Positions 8,700 to 16,372 of a stretch of DNA of 64,000 nucleotides are shown here, piece after piece; position 1 is the first letter of the stretch; every line of letters begins with the position of its first letter. The position numbers were made by a program, and so were the translations under genes. Location of the stretch: positions 1 to 64,000 of the forward strand of contig AKXM01000032.1 of assembly GCA_000277545.1 (NCBI GenBank), read 5' to 3'. This DNA is from Enterobacter sp. Ag1 (lineage in GTDB: Bacteria > Pseudomonadota > Gammaproteobacteria > Enterobacterales > Enterobacteriaceae). The notes under the pieces were generated by a model, which worked only from the letters and a program-made list of their open reading frames with translations, had not been told where the DNA came from and searched no databases.

Positions 8700-10328
8700 T
8701 TAATCCTCTCGGGCAAAAAGTGCCTCTATAAAGTCGCCCGCATTAAACGGTCGTAAATCAGAAATTTGTTCGCCGACGCCAATGTAGCGAATCGGAATGC
8801 CGAACTGGTCTGCCACAGAGAAGATTACGCCACCCTTGGCGGTACCATCCAGTTTGGTCAGGGTGATGCCCGTCAGCCCGACCGCTTCGTGGAACAGTTT
8901 AGCCTGGCTTATGGCATTCTGACCGGTGCTGGCGTCGAGGGTGAGCATAACCTCATGCGGGGCATCTTCGTCCAGCTTTTTCATAACCCTGACAATTTTC
9001 TTCAATTCTTCCATCAGGTGCGATTTATTCTGCAAACGCCCTGCGGTATCGGCAATCAACACATCAATGTTACGCGCCTTCGCCGCCTGAATAGCATCGA
9101 AGATAACTGAAGCGGAGTCCGCGCCGGTATGCTGGGCGACAACAGGAATATTGTTGCGCTGGCCCCAAACCTGAAGCTGCTCAACCGCTGCCGCACGGAA
9201 GGTATCACCTGCCGCCAGCATCACGGATTTGCCCTGCTGCTCGAACTGGCGAGCCAGTTTGCCGATAGTGGTGGTTTTACCCACGCCGTTAACGCCAACC
9301 ATCAGGATAACAAACGGCGTTTTGCCTTCCACATTAAGCGGTTCGTCCACTTTGGCGAGGATTTCGCTCATCTCTTCTTTCAGCAGACCGTACAGCGCTT
9401 CCGCGTCACGAAGCTGCTTGCGGCTTGCGCCTTCGGTCAGGTTGGTGATGATTTTCCGGGTTGTCTCAACCCCAACGTCGGCAATGAGTAGCTGCTCTTC
9501 CAGCTCTTCAAACAGATCATCATCGATTTTCTTGCCGCGGAACAGACTGATAAATCCGGAACCGAGGTTTTGTTTAGTTTTGACCAGGCTACGCTTCAGG
9601 CGGGCGAAGAAGCCCTCTTTGGTCGGCTTTTCCTGCTCTTGCTGCACGGCAACCGGAGCAGTCTCTTCGACAGCCTCTTCTTCCGGCTCTTCATCAACAG
9701 CTTCTTCAGCCACGGCTTCATCTTCCACGGCAGCTTCGTGCGCGAACAGCGCCTCGGCTTCAGCCACTTCTTCGTTGACGATTTCGTCCTGCTCGGCCTG
9801 CCACTCGTCAGGCTGATCTACATTTTCGGCAATCTCTTCCGGCAACGGCAGCGTTTCGTGCTCCACGGCCGCAACAGGCTGCTCAATGACTTCCGGCTCT
9901 GCAACAACAGCCGCAGGTTCAATCACCTCAGGCTCGACAACGGCCTCAGGTTCGACAACGGGTTCTGGCTCGATAACCGCCACAGGCTCTGGTTCAGCCA
10001 CGATCTCGGGCTCAACGGTCACTTCCGGCTCAGGAATCATTTCCGGCTCGGCCGCCAGCGCTTTCTCTTCCGCTTCTTCTGCAAGCTGGGCGTTAACCTC
10101 CACGACCTGCTCAGCAAACTTTTCGGACTCCTCCAGTGAGTGCTCACTAACTAAGTCCTGCTGTTCCTGCTCGACAGCCTGAGGCTGTTGAGGTTCATCC
10201 TGCGCGGGAGCCTGCTCAGTAACCGGTTGTTCTTCTATTACTTTTTGTTCTGCTTCGACATCCGGCTGCTGCTCTTTCTGGCCAAATCCCAGCCAGGAAA
10301 AAAAGCCACGTTTTTTCTCTTTCGCCAT
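8700..10328 (-). CDS. ftsY: Signal recognition particle receptor FtsY
   Basis: SRP receptor GTPase that docks ribosome-SRP complexes at the inner membrane. The product is 542 residues, somewhat longer than E. coli FtsY (about 500). The extra length lies in the acidic A domain (residues about 20-240), which is built from imperfect Glu/Pro/Val repeats such as PEPEV, and whose DNA is repetitive between 9650 and 10060. The NG domain follows, with VGVNGVGKTTTIGKLA, DTFRAAAVEQL, DTAGR and TKLDGTAKGG. The N-terminus MAKEKKRGFFSWLGFGQKE is the lipid-binding amphipathic start. It is the first gene of the ftsYEX operon and divergent from rsmD. Confidence 0.98.
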   Translation of the reverse strand: MAKEKKRGFFSWLGFGQKEQQPDVEAEQKVIEEQPVTEQAPAQDEPQQPQAVEQEQQDLVSEHSLEESEKFAEQVVEVNAQLAEEAEEKALAAEPEMIPEPEVTVEPEIVAEPEPVAVIEPEPVVEPEAVVEPEVIEPAAVVAEPEVIEQPVAAVEHETLPLPEEIAENVDQPDEWQAEQDEIVNEEVAEAEALFAHEAAVEDEAVAEEAVDEEPEEEAVEETAPVAVQQEQEKPTKEGFFARLKRSLVKTKQNLGSGFISLFRGKKIDDDLFEELEEQLLIADVGVETTRKIITNLTEGASRKQLRDAEALYGLLKEEMSEILAKVDEPLNVEGKTPFVILMVGVNGVGKTTTIGKLARQFEQQGKSVMLAAGDTFRAAAVEQLQVWGQRNNIPVVAQHTGADSASVIFDAIQAAKARNIDVLIADTAGRLQNKSHLMEELKKIVRVMKKLDEDAPHEVMLTLDASTGQNAISQAKLFHEAVGLTGITLTKLDGTAKGGVIFSVADQFGIPIRYIGVGEQISDLRPFNAGDFIEALFARED

Positions 10329-10509
10329 TTGCGACTACACTCCTCGCTGTTAATTCATGGCACAGACCCGATTCTGCTTGCCACGGGCATAAAAAATAGT
10401 GCGTTAGTCTATCACTTTCCCGGCGCCGCATCACGCCAGTGGATTAAGGTTTCCTGGCCGGGCGTGCGCCGCTAGAATAACCGCAAAATTTAGCATCGCA
10501 GTGAGAGCA

Positions 10510-11097
10510 ATGAAGAAACCCCAATCCTCTGGTTCCGGCCAGATTCGCATCATCGGCGGCCAATGGCGCGGCCGAAAACTCCCGGTTCCGGACAGCCCCG
10601 GCCTGCGCCCGACGACAGACCGCGTGCGCGAAACGCTTTTCAACTGGCTGGCCCCGTCAATGGTAGATGCCCATTGCCTCGACTGTTTTGCCGGCAGCGG
10701 CGCGCTCGGACTGGAGGCGCTCTCCCGCTATGCCGCCAGCGCGACGCTGATTGAAATGGATCGCGCAGTCTCCCAGCAGTTGCAAAAGAACCTCGCGACC
10801 TTAAAAGCCAGCAATGGCAAAGTGCTCAACGCCAATACGCTGAATGTGCTCGCGCAGCCCGGCACACAGCACAACGTCGTCTTTGTCGACCCGCCGTTCC
10901 GTAAGGGGTTGCTGGATGAAACGCTCAGCCTGCTCGAGAAAAACGGCTGGCTGGCGGATGACGCGCTAATCTACGTAGAAAGTGAAGTGGAAAATGGTCT
11001 GCCAGCGGTGCCTGCCAGTTGGGTGCTGCACCGTGAAAAAGTCGCCGGTCAGGTGGCTTATCGCCTGTTTATTCGTGAAGCTCAAGGAGCCGCATAA
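10510..11097 (+). CDS. rsmD: 16S rRNA (guanine(966)-N(2))-methyltransferase RsmD
   Basis: S-adenosylmethionine-dependent methyltransferase that modifies G966 of 16S rRNA in the assembled 30S subunit. The 195-residue product contains LDCFAGSGALGLEALSR (SAM-binding loop) and the catalytic VFVDPPF motif. ATG 10510 aligns with the E. coli start MKKP; GTG 10501 would add three residues. The stop codon TAA shares its last base with the start codon of yhhL, indicating coupled translation. Confidence 0.96.
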   Translation: MKKPQSSGSGQIRIIGGQWRGRKLPVPDSPGLRPTTDRVRETLFNWLAPSMVDAHCLDCFAGSGALGLEALSRYAASATLIEMDRAVSQQLQKNLATLKASNGKVLNANTLNVLAQPGTQHNVVFVDPPFRKGLLDETLSLLEKNGWLADDALIYVESEVENGLPAVPASWVLHREKVAGQVAYRLFIREAQGAA

Positions 11098-11372
11098 TGC
11101 CGATTCTGATTAACTTTGGCCGCCTGCTGATGCTTTGCGTCTGGGGCTTTCTGATCTTTAACCTGGTTCACCCTTATCCGCGCCCGCTGAACATTTTCGT
11201 TAACGTCGCGCTGATCTTCATGGTGATTATGCACGGCCTGCAGCTGAGCCTGCTGAAAGCCACACAGCCGAAAGACGGCCCGGCGCTTGCCCGCGGTGAA
11301 CAGATTAAGATTTTCGTTTTTGGCGTGTTTGAGCTGCTGGTCTGGCAGAAAAAGCTGCGTCAGGGCAAGTGA
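11097..11372 (+). CDS. yhhL: DUF1145 membrane protein YhhL
   Basis: A 91-residue protein of unknown function belonging to the DUF1145 family, with two or three hydrophobic segments (LLMLCVWGFLIFNLV and NVALIFMVIMHGLQLSLL) and a basic C-terminus. It always sits behind rsmD in enterobacteria, as here, with a one-base overlap. Its last 13 bases overlap the convergent yhhM gene. Confidence 0.93.
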   Translation: MPILINFGRLLMLCVWGFLIFNLVHPYPRPLNIFVNVALIFMVIMHGLQLSLLKATQPKDGPALARGEQIKIFVFGVFELLVWQKKLRQGK

Positions 11373-11731
11373 GTCTCTTCGGGGACGAAGCTGACAAAGC
11401 GCGTCCCCTTGTAACTCAGCGTACCTGTATCTCCCACCGATACCGCATGGTATTCCGCCGCTTCAACGCGCATTTTCATTTCCATCCCGCCGCTCTGTGG
11501 CGCAAACCAAACCTCATAGCGAATCGAGTCTTCCGGCGGAGTGACTTCACGCTGGCGCGAACGTCGGTCGTTGGACGGTTTTTCACGCTTGGTCGCCACC
11601 ACCACTTTTTTTACGCTCAGCGGCGCCGCGTCGTTTTCGATATTCTGGCGGCGCTGCTGAAAATAGCGAAAGGAGGCGGCTACGACGATGACCACAACGA
11701 TGGCGATAATGAAAGTTGGGGGCTTGCTCAT
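11360..11731 (-). CDS. yhhM: DUF2500 family protein YhhM
   Basis: A 123-residue protein with one N-terminal membrane segment (FIIAIVVVIVVAASFRYF) and a soluble domain containing NDRRSRQREVTPPEDSIRYE and LSYKGTRFVSF, both matching the YhhM/DUF2500 family. Its function is unknown. ATG 11731 (MSKPPTF) is chosen by alignment with the E. coli start; the frame stays open 60 bases further upstream. It is convergent with yhhL and overlaps it by 13 bases. Confidence 0.92.
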   Translation of the reverse strand: MSKPPTFIIAIVVVIVVAASFRYFQQRRQNIENDAAPLSVKKVVVATKREKPSNDRRSRQREVTPPEDSIRYEVWFAPQSGGMEMKMRVEAAEYHAVSVGDTGTLSYKGTRFVSFVPEETHLP

Positions 11732-11852
11732 GGCTTTTTCTCTAATTGTCAGACACTTTTCAGCATAACCCTGGCGCCGCGCCGTTGTCATCTGCGCCGC
11801 TTAGCCACTAGACTGAACGGTGTTACGCCAACAATTAAAATAAGGATATGCC

Positions 11853-12479
11853 ATGCTTTGGTCATTTATTGCTGTTGCGTTATCGGCCTGGATTTACATT
11901 GATGCTTCCTGGCGCGGCGCCACCTGGCAGCGCTGGCTCTTCAAGCCGCTGACCCTGCTGCTCCTGCTGCTGCTGGCCTGGCAGGCACCGATGTTTGAAG
12001 CGGCCGGCTACCTGATTGTGGCGGGTCTTCTGGCAACGCTGGTCGGCGATGCGCTCACGCTACTGCCCACTCAACGTCTGCTTTACGCCGTGGGGGCATT
12101 CTTCCTTTCGCATCTGCTGTACACCATCTATTTTGCCAGCCAGATGAGCCTGGCCATTTTCTGGCCGCTACCGCTGGCTCTGCTGATTATTGGCGCACTG
12201 CTGGTCGCGACTATCTGGACGCGGCTGGAAGCGCTGCGCGTGCCTATTCTGACGTTTATCGGTATGACGCTGGTGATGGTTTGGCTTGCCGCCGAGCTTT
12301 ATTTCTTCCGCCCGACGGCCCCGAACTTCTCCGGGTTTGTGGGGGCTAGCCTGCTGCTGCTGGGCAACATTGTCTGGCTGGTCAGCCACTATCGTCACCG
12401 CTTCAGAGGCGACAGCGCCATTGCCGCCGCCTGCTACTTTGCCGGGCACTTTATGATTGTTCGCGCCCTGTATATCTGA
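11853..12479 (+). CDS. yhhN: YhhN family protein (lysoplasmalogenase-like)
   Basis: A 208-residue polytopic membrane protein with about eight hydrophobic segments. It belongs to the YhhN/TMEM86 family, whose animal members hydrolyse the vinyl-ether bond of lysoplasmalogens; the bacterial substrate is uncertain. ATG 11853 follows AAGGATATGCC. In E. coli it is next to zntA; here a three-gene sugar operon is inserted between them, with its last gene ending two bases beyond the yhhN stop. Confidence 0.93.
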   Translation: MLWSFIAVALSAWIYIDASWRGATWQRWLFKPLTLLLLLLLAWQAPMFEAAGYLIVAGLLATLVGDALTLLPTQRLLYAVGAFFLSHLLYTIYFASQMSLAIFWPLPLALLIIGALLVATIWTRLEALRVPILTFIGMTLVMVWLAAELYFFRPTAPNFSGFVGASLLLLGNIVWLVSHYRHRFRGDSAIAAACYFAGHFMIVRALYI

Positions 12480-12481
12480 GG

Positions 12482-13852
12482 TTAACGCCTGCCTTCCGCC
12501 AGGGAGGCAGGTTCCAGCCTGCGGGTTTTGCCGTAGATAATGGTCAACACCGCAGGCACCGTAAACGCCACCGCGATAGCAATCACCTCGTAAATCATCT
12601 TCGATTCCGGCCCGCTAAACAGCCCCAGCTCGAACACGTTCAGCACCGGCAGGAAGCTGTAGGTTTTCACGCCCAGGAGGCCGGTAATCCCGCCGCCCAG
12701 CGCTGCGCCAATGCAGCCGAAAACAAATAACATGCGGTATTTCAGGTTCACGCCGTACAGCGCCGGTTCGGTAATGCCGAAGAAAGCGGAGAGCGAAGCG
12801 GAAATCGCAATCTGCTTATCTTTCAGGTTACGGGCAATAAAGATGGCACCAAATACCGCCCCAAACTGCCCCATTACCGCCGACATAAACATCGCCATAA
12901 TGGTGTCATAGCCGTTGACCTGAATGTTAATTAACGCCAGCGGGATAATGCCCCAGTGCACGCCAAACACCACGAACAGCTGCCCAATCCCCGCTAACAG
13001 CGCACCGGAAATCACCGGGCTGAGGTTGTACAGCCACGCATAGCCGTTGGCGATGCCGACGCCAACATAGTCAGCCACCGGGCCAATCACGGTGAACACC
13101 ACAAAGCCGCTGACGATCAGCGACAAACAAGGCACGAATACCAGCGCGGCGATCTCCGGGATCACCTTTTTCAGCCAGCGTTCGACGTGGCTCAGGAAGA
13201 GCACGGCAAAGACCGCCGGGATCACCGCCCCGCCGTAGATTTTCACGTTCAGCGCCAGGCCCATAACGTGGAAGGCCCCGGGCACGCTGGCATCCGTCAG
13301 CGGGAAAATCATCGCCGCCGTCAGCGCCAGGGCGCTATATTTATTGGCCTTAAAGCGCTCCGCAGCCGTTACCGCGATAAACAGCGGCAGCATGACGAAA
13401 ACGCCGCTGGAAAGCGCATTGAACACGGTGAACACATACGAATGGGTATCCACCAGGTTCATTGTTTGCAGCAACACCACAATCCCTTTCACCACCCCCA
13501 CGCCCGCCAGCACGCCGATGTAAGGCGTGAAAATAGCGGAAAGCGTGGCCAGCAGGCGATTAATCATCGAGCCCTGCGGCGCAGAGGCTTCTTCTGAGGA
13601 CGGCTCCCCCATCTGCGCCGTGATAGCCAGAAAGACTTTTTCAACTTTTGGCCCAATAACAATCTGGAATTGCCCTGGGTTTTCAACCAGTTTGACTACC
13701 TCTGGCAACTTATAAAGCTCATCTTTATTAATCTTACTTTTATCTTTGATAGTAAAACGCAAACGGGTTGCGCAGTGGGTAAGATGCTCTATATTTTCTG
13801 CCTCGCCGACATGCTGAATTATCTGTCGGGCAAGTTGACTGAAGGTAGCCAT
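12482..13852 (-). CDS. PTS transporter EIIBC, beta-glucoside/sucrose family
   Basis: A 456-residue phosphotransferase-system permease. Residues 1-85 are the EIIB domain with the phosphorylatable cysteine 27 in THCATRLRF; residues about 105-440 are the membrane EIIC domain with GITEPALYGV. No EIIA domain is fused and none is encoded nearby, so phosphate must come from another EIIA, for example Crr (inference). ATG 13852 is preferred over ATG 13858 because it leaves a proper gap after GAGGA. It lies last in an apparent operon with an SIS-domain enzyme and a LacI regulator. The sugar is not evident. Confidence 0.9.
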   Translation of the reverse strand: MATFSQLARQIIQHVGEAENIEHLTHCATRLRFTIKDKSKINKDELYKLPEVVKLVENPGQFQIVIGPKVEKVFLAITAQMGEPSSEEASAPQGSMINRLLATLSAIFTPYIGVLAGVGVVKGIVVLLQTMNLVDTHSYVFTVFNALSSGVFVMLPLFIAVTAAERFKANKYSALALTAAMIFPLTDASVPGAFHVMGLALNVKIYGGAVIPAVFAVLFLSHVERWLKKVIPEIAALVFVPCLSLIVSGFVVFTVIGPVADYVGVGIANGYAWLYNLSPVISGALLAGIGQLFVVFGVHWGIIPLALINIQVNGYDTIMAMFMSAVMGQFGAVFGAIFIARNLKDKQIAISASLSAFFGITEPALYGVNLKYRMLFVFGCIGAALGGGITGLLGVKTYSFLPVLNVFELGLFSGPESKMIYEVIAIAVAFTVPAVLTIIYGKTRRLEPASLAEGRR

Positions 13853-13908
13853 AATCATTCCTCAGTAGCAAGGTAGGGACGTTATTATTGTGTAGGGAAT
13901 ACTGTGCC

Positions 13909-14979
13909 TCAGGCGTAATCGCCTGGCTTCGTTTTACTTTTTACGGACACGCCAAAATCGGTAAAGATCCGCTGCGGCAGATTATTGCCCTTTGCCTCTG
14001 CAATATGGTGAGCCAATATCTGGAAAGGGATAACCATGATCAGCGGAGCAATAAACTCATCAATATTGGCTTTCACCGCCAGCGTGCGCGGATCGTTGTC
14101 CTCACCTAATTTGATGGTGTACACGTAGTCGGTATATTTTTGCTCATAGGCTTTCAGCAGTAATAAACGCTCGCGAGCCACGCCCGGCGTATCAATAAAG
14201 AACATCCGGTGGCTGCCATTCACTTCGAAATAAGGCCCGTGCATAAACGCTTCGAGCTCAACGCCCTGGGATGGCACGCGAATCGTCTCGGCAAACTTGG
14301 TTTCCATCTCTTTGATCACGCCGACGCTCGGCCCGTAGCCAATTGAGGTGAAGCGCGGGGAAGCGGCCAGTTCGGCCTGCCATTGGGTGAAGAAAGCTTC
14401 GGTGTCGGCAATCACGCCCGGAATCGATTTCACCGCAACGTCCAGCTTATGCAGCTCAGCCGCTTCCTGTTCAGCGTCGATCTTCCCGCTGCGGCGAGCG
14501 ACAAACACGCCCAGCAGCATAAATTTCAGGATCGTAGCAACGTACCCTTTGGTGACGTAGCCGACGCGTTCCTCGCCGATCTCGATATCAATCACGTGGT
14601 CCACGGCGCGGGCAAGCTCGCTCCCGGCTTTGCTGGTGATGCCCACCGTTTTGACCGGGTGAGTCTGGCGAATATGCTGAATCGCGTTGAGGGTCGAGGT
14701 GCTTTCCCCGCTCTGGGAAACGCCTATCACCAAATCCGTGGTATCACTGAATTTTTCGTAATGCTGAAAGTGGAACGGCTCTTCGACGGTGACACGAACG
14801 TCCGCCAGTTTTTCCACGTAGTACTTCGCGCTTTTGATCGCGTTAATGCTGGAGCCCGTGGCCAGCACCAGCCACTCTTTCTTCCCACCGAGCACCGGAA
14901 GATCGGACGGATAGCGAGACAGCATGGCGCTTAATGTCGCCTGCTCTTCATGGATGTAGGTCATCATTGTCGGTTTCAT
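13909..14979 (-). CDS. SIS-domain sugar-phosphate isomerase/deglycase
   Basis: A 356-residue protein with two SIS (sugar isomerase) domains: LVLATGSSINAIKSAKYYVE with GVSQSGESTSTLNAI (about residues 35-110), and SIGYGPSVGVIKEMETKFAE with ELEAFMHGPYFEVN (about 195-250). This layout is shared by the isomerase half of GlmS, AgaS and FrlB, which act on amino-sugar phosphates or glycated amines. The PTS gene downstream would deliver a phosphorylated sugar to it. ATG 14979 has AGGAGA four bases upstream. The exact substrate is unknown; an amino sugar or Amadori-type compound is my inference. Confidence 0.85.
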   Translation of the reverse strand: MKPTMMTYIHEEQATLSAMLSRYPSDLPVLGGKKEWLVLATGSSINAIKSAKYYVEKLADVRVTVEEPFHFQHYEKFSDTTDLVIGVSQSGESTSTLNAIQHIRQTHPVKTVGITSKAGSELARAVDHVIDIEIGEERVGYVTKGYVATILKFMLLGVFVARRSGKIDAEQEAAELHKLDVAVKSIPGVIADTEAFFTQWQAELAASPRFTSIGYGPSVGVIKEMETKFAETIRVPSQGVELEAFMHGPYFEVNGSHRMFFIDTPGVARERLLLLKAYEQKYTDYVYTIKLGEDNDPRTLAVKANIDEFIAPLIMVIPFQILAHHIAEAKGNNLPQRIFTDFGVSVKSKTKPGDYA

Positions 14980-14995
14980 CGGCTCTCCTGTAATC

Positions 14996-15051
14996 AAAAC
15001 CTGAAAACGTTTTCAGGTTTTAGGCTAGAGGAGTCTGACGAGGCTTGTCAA
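14996..15051 (-). promoter_or_regulatory. Promoter and perfect 26-bp palindromic operator of the SIS/PTS operon
   Basis: The half-site AAAACCTGAAAAC (14996-15008) is followed directly by its exact complement GTTTTCAGGTTTT (15009-15021). On the minus strand a TTGACA box (15046-15051) and TAGCCT (15022-15027) are spaced by 18 bases, so the palindrome begins immediately after the -10 box. This is the expected position and the expected even, CG-centred symmetry of a LacI-family operator. The lacI gene is directly upstream. Confidence 0.85.
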
Positions 15052-15141
15052 CGCCAGATCGCGCAACTGTTAGCGAGATCAAAAAATAATGTGAAGGGGA
15101 GAAACGGGCGGATGCCTGAAAAAGAGATCCGCCGCTGAAAA

Positions 15142-16188
15142 CTAACAGGATTCGCCGTTCAATAGCGTAAGAGGTATTTTTTCGACTGCGATACCGGCAG
15201 CATTTTCATTCAAAATAGCCATTAACTTTGTCATGACCGCTTTGCCAATCAAAGCATTCTGGTGGTCAACGGTGGCAATGCGGGGAATAAAATACTCGCT
15301 GCCAGGGAAATATTCACAGCTCACTATGGCGATATTATCTGGCACAGACAGATTGTGATCCTTTAGCGCACGGATCGCGCCTTTGGCAACATGATCGTTA
15401 ATTGCCACAATGGCATCCGGCAAGCTTGTATTCGTTGAAATCAGCGTTTCAATTGCCTCATAGCCATGCTGTAAATAAAAGTTATTCAGCACAATAAAAC
15501 TATTTTCTACCGGCAATTTCGCAGCTTCCAGCTCGGCCCGAAATACCGCCTCGCGCTCGCGGGTAATATATACATTCTTTGACCCGCCGATAAAACCAAT
15601 GCGCCGGTAACCTTTCTCAAACAGGTGACGAGTGGCTAAGCGCACACATCCCGCCTGATCGCGTTCAACGCAGGCATATTCCACGCCCGGCAGGTTACGC
15701 CCCACGACCACGACCGGCACGGTGGCGATCAGCTTTTTCAGTTCCTGCAGATAAGTCGCGGCAATGTCGTTGTAGTCGATATTACCGCCGAGAATGATCA
15801 CGCCGTCTATCTGGCTGTCGGTAATGGAATTAAAAATATGCTCTTCGGGCACCACCGGTGCTTCGCGGGAGGTTCTGTTTGCCGATTGCGTGTCGTACAG
15901 CGTGACCTTGTAGCCCAGCCGCAGACTTTCGTGCTCAATCTGCGCCACCAGCATCACAAAGTAGGGGTTACTGATATCGGAAACGACAATCGCCAGCGTC
16001 TGGGTTTTCTTGGAAATCATCCCCCGCGCCAGCAGATTCGGGCTGAAGTTATGCTCCTGAATCACTTTTTCAACCCGGCTACGCGTTTTGTCCGCCACCC
16101 AGCTGTTATTGTTCAGCACCCGGGAGACCGTGGCGATAGACACCTGCGCCAGCTCCGCAATATCCTTGATTGTCAGTGGTTTTTTCAT
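15142..16188 (-). CDS. LacI family transcriptional regulator of the SIS/PTS operon
   Basis: A 348-residue repressor. The N-terminal helix-turn-helix and hinge read TIKDIAELAQVSIATVSRVL with LLARGM at the hinge. A periplasmic-binding-protein-like sensor domain occupies about residues 62-340, with DGVIILGGNIDYND and AIVAINDHVAKGAIRAL. It lies upstream of the SIS gene on the same strand with a 160-base gap that holds a perfect palindrome. A half-site CCTGAAAAC (16255-16263) upstream of its own start suggests weak autoregulation. Confidence 0.92.
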   Translation of the reverse strand: MKKPLTIKDIAELAQVSIATVSRVLNNNSWVADKTRSRVEKVIQEHNFSPNLLARGMISKKTQTLAIVVSDISNPYFVMLVAQIEHESLRLGYKVTLYDTQSANRTSREAPVVPEEHIFNSITDSQIDGVIILGGNIDYNDIAATYLQELKKLIATVPVVVVGRNLPGVEYACVERDQAGCVRLATRHLFEKGYRRIGFIGGSKNVYITREREAVFRAELEAAKLPVENSFIVLNNFYLQHGYEAIETLISTNTSLPDAIVAINDHVAKGAIRALKDHNLSVPDNIAIVSCEYFPGSEYFIPRIATVDHQNALIGKAVMTKLMAILNENAAGIAVEKIPLTLLNGESC

Positions 16189-16305
16189 CGATTCATTCTC
16201 ATCCCGACCTGCGGATAATACTAGGGGAAGCGCCGTGGGGAAGCAAAGGCCAATCCTGAAAACTGCCGCCGGCCAGCCAGAAATATCCGGCGGTAAAAAA
16301 GACGC

Positions 16306-16337
16306 TTGACTCTGGAGTCAACTCCAGAGAGTAACAT
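16306..16337 (+). promoter_or_regulatory. ZntR-type promoter of zntA
   Basis: TTGACT (16306-16311) and TAACAT (16332-16337) are separated by 20 bases instead of 17, the over-long spacer of promoters activated by MerR-family regulators. The spacer carries the dyad CTCTGGAG-TCAA-CTCCAGAG, nearly identical to the ZntR operator of E. coli zntA. Confidence 0.9.
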
Positions 16338-16372
16338 CGGTAATGAGAAAATTATCATTACCGGAGGGCGCC

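Noticed and set aside
9650-10060. Repetitive DNA in ftsY as a mobile or CRISPR-like repeat
   Set aside because: The repeats are imperfect, irregularly spaced and in frame with the acidic FtsY A domain, so they are coding repeats.
9229-10182. Long serine- and phenylalanine-rich frames antisense to ftsY
   Set aside because: They are by-products of the Glu/Pro-rich repetitive codons of the FtsY acidic domain; no ribosome sites or protein features support them.
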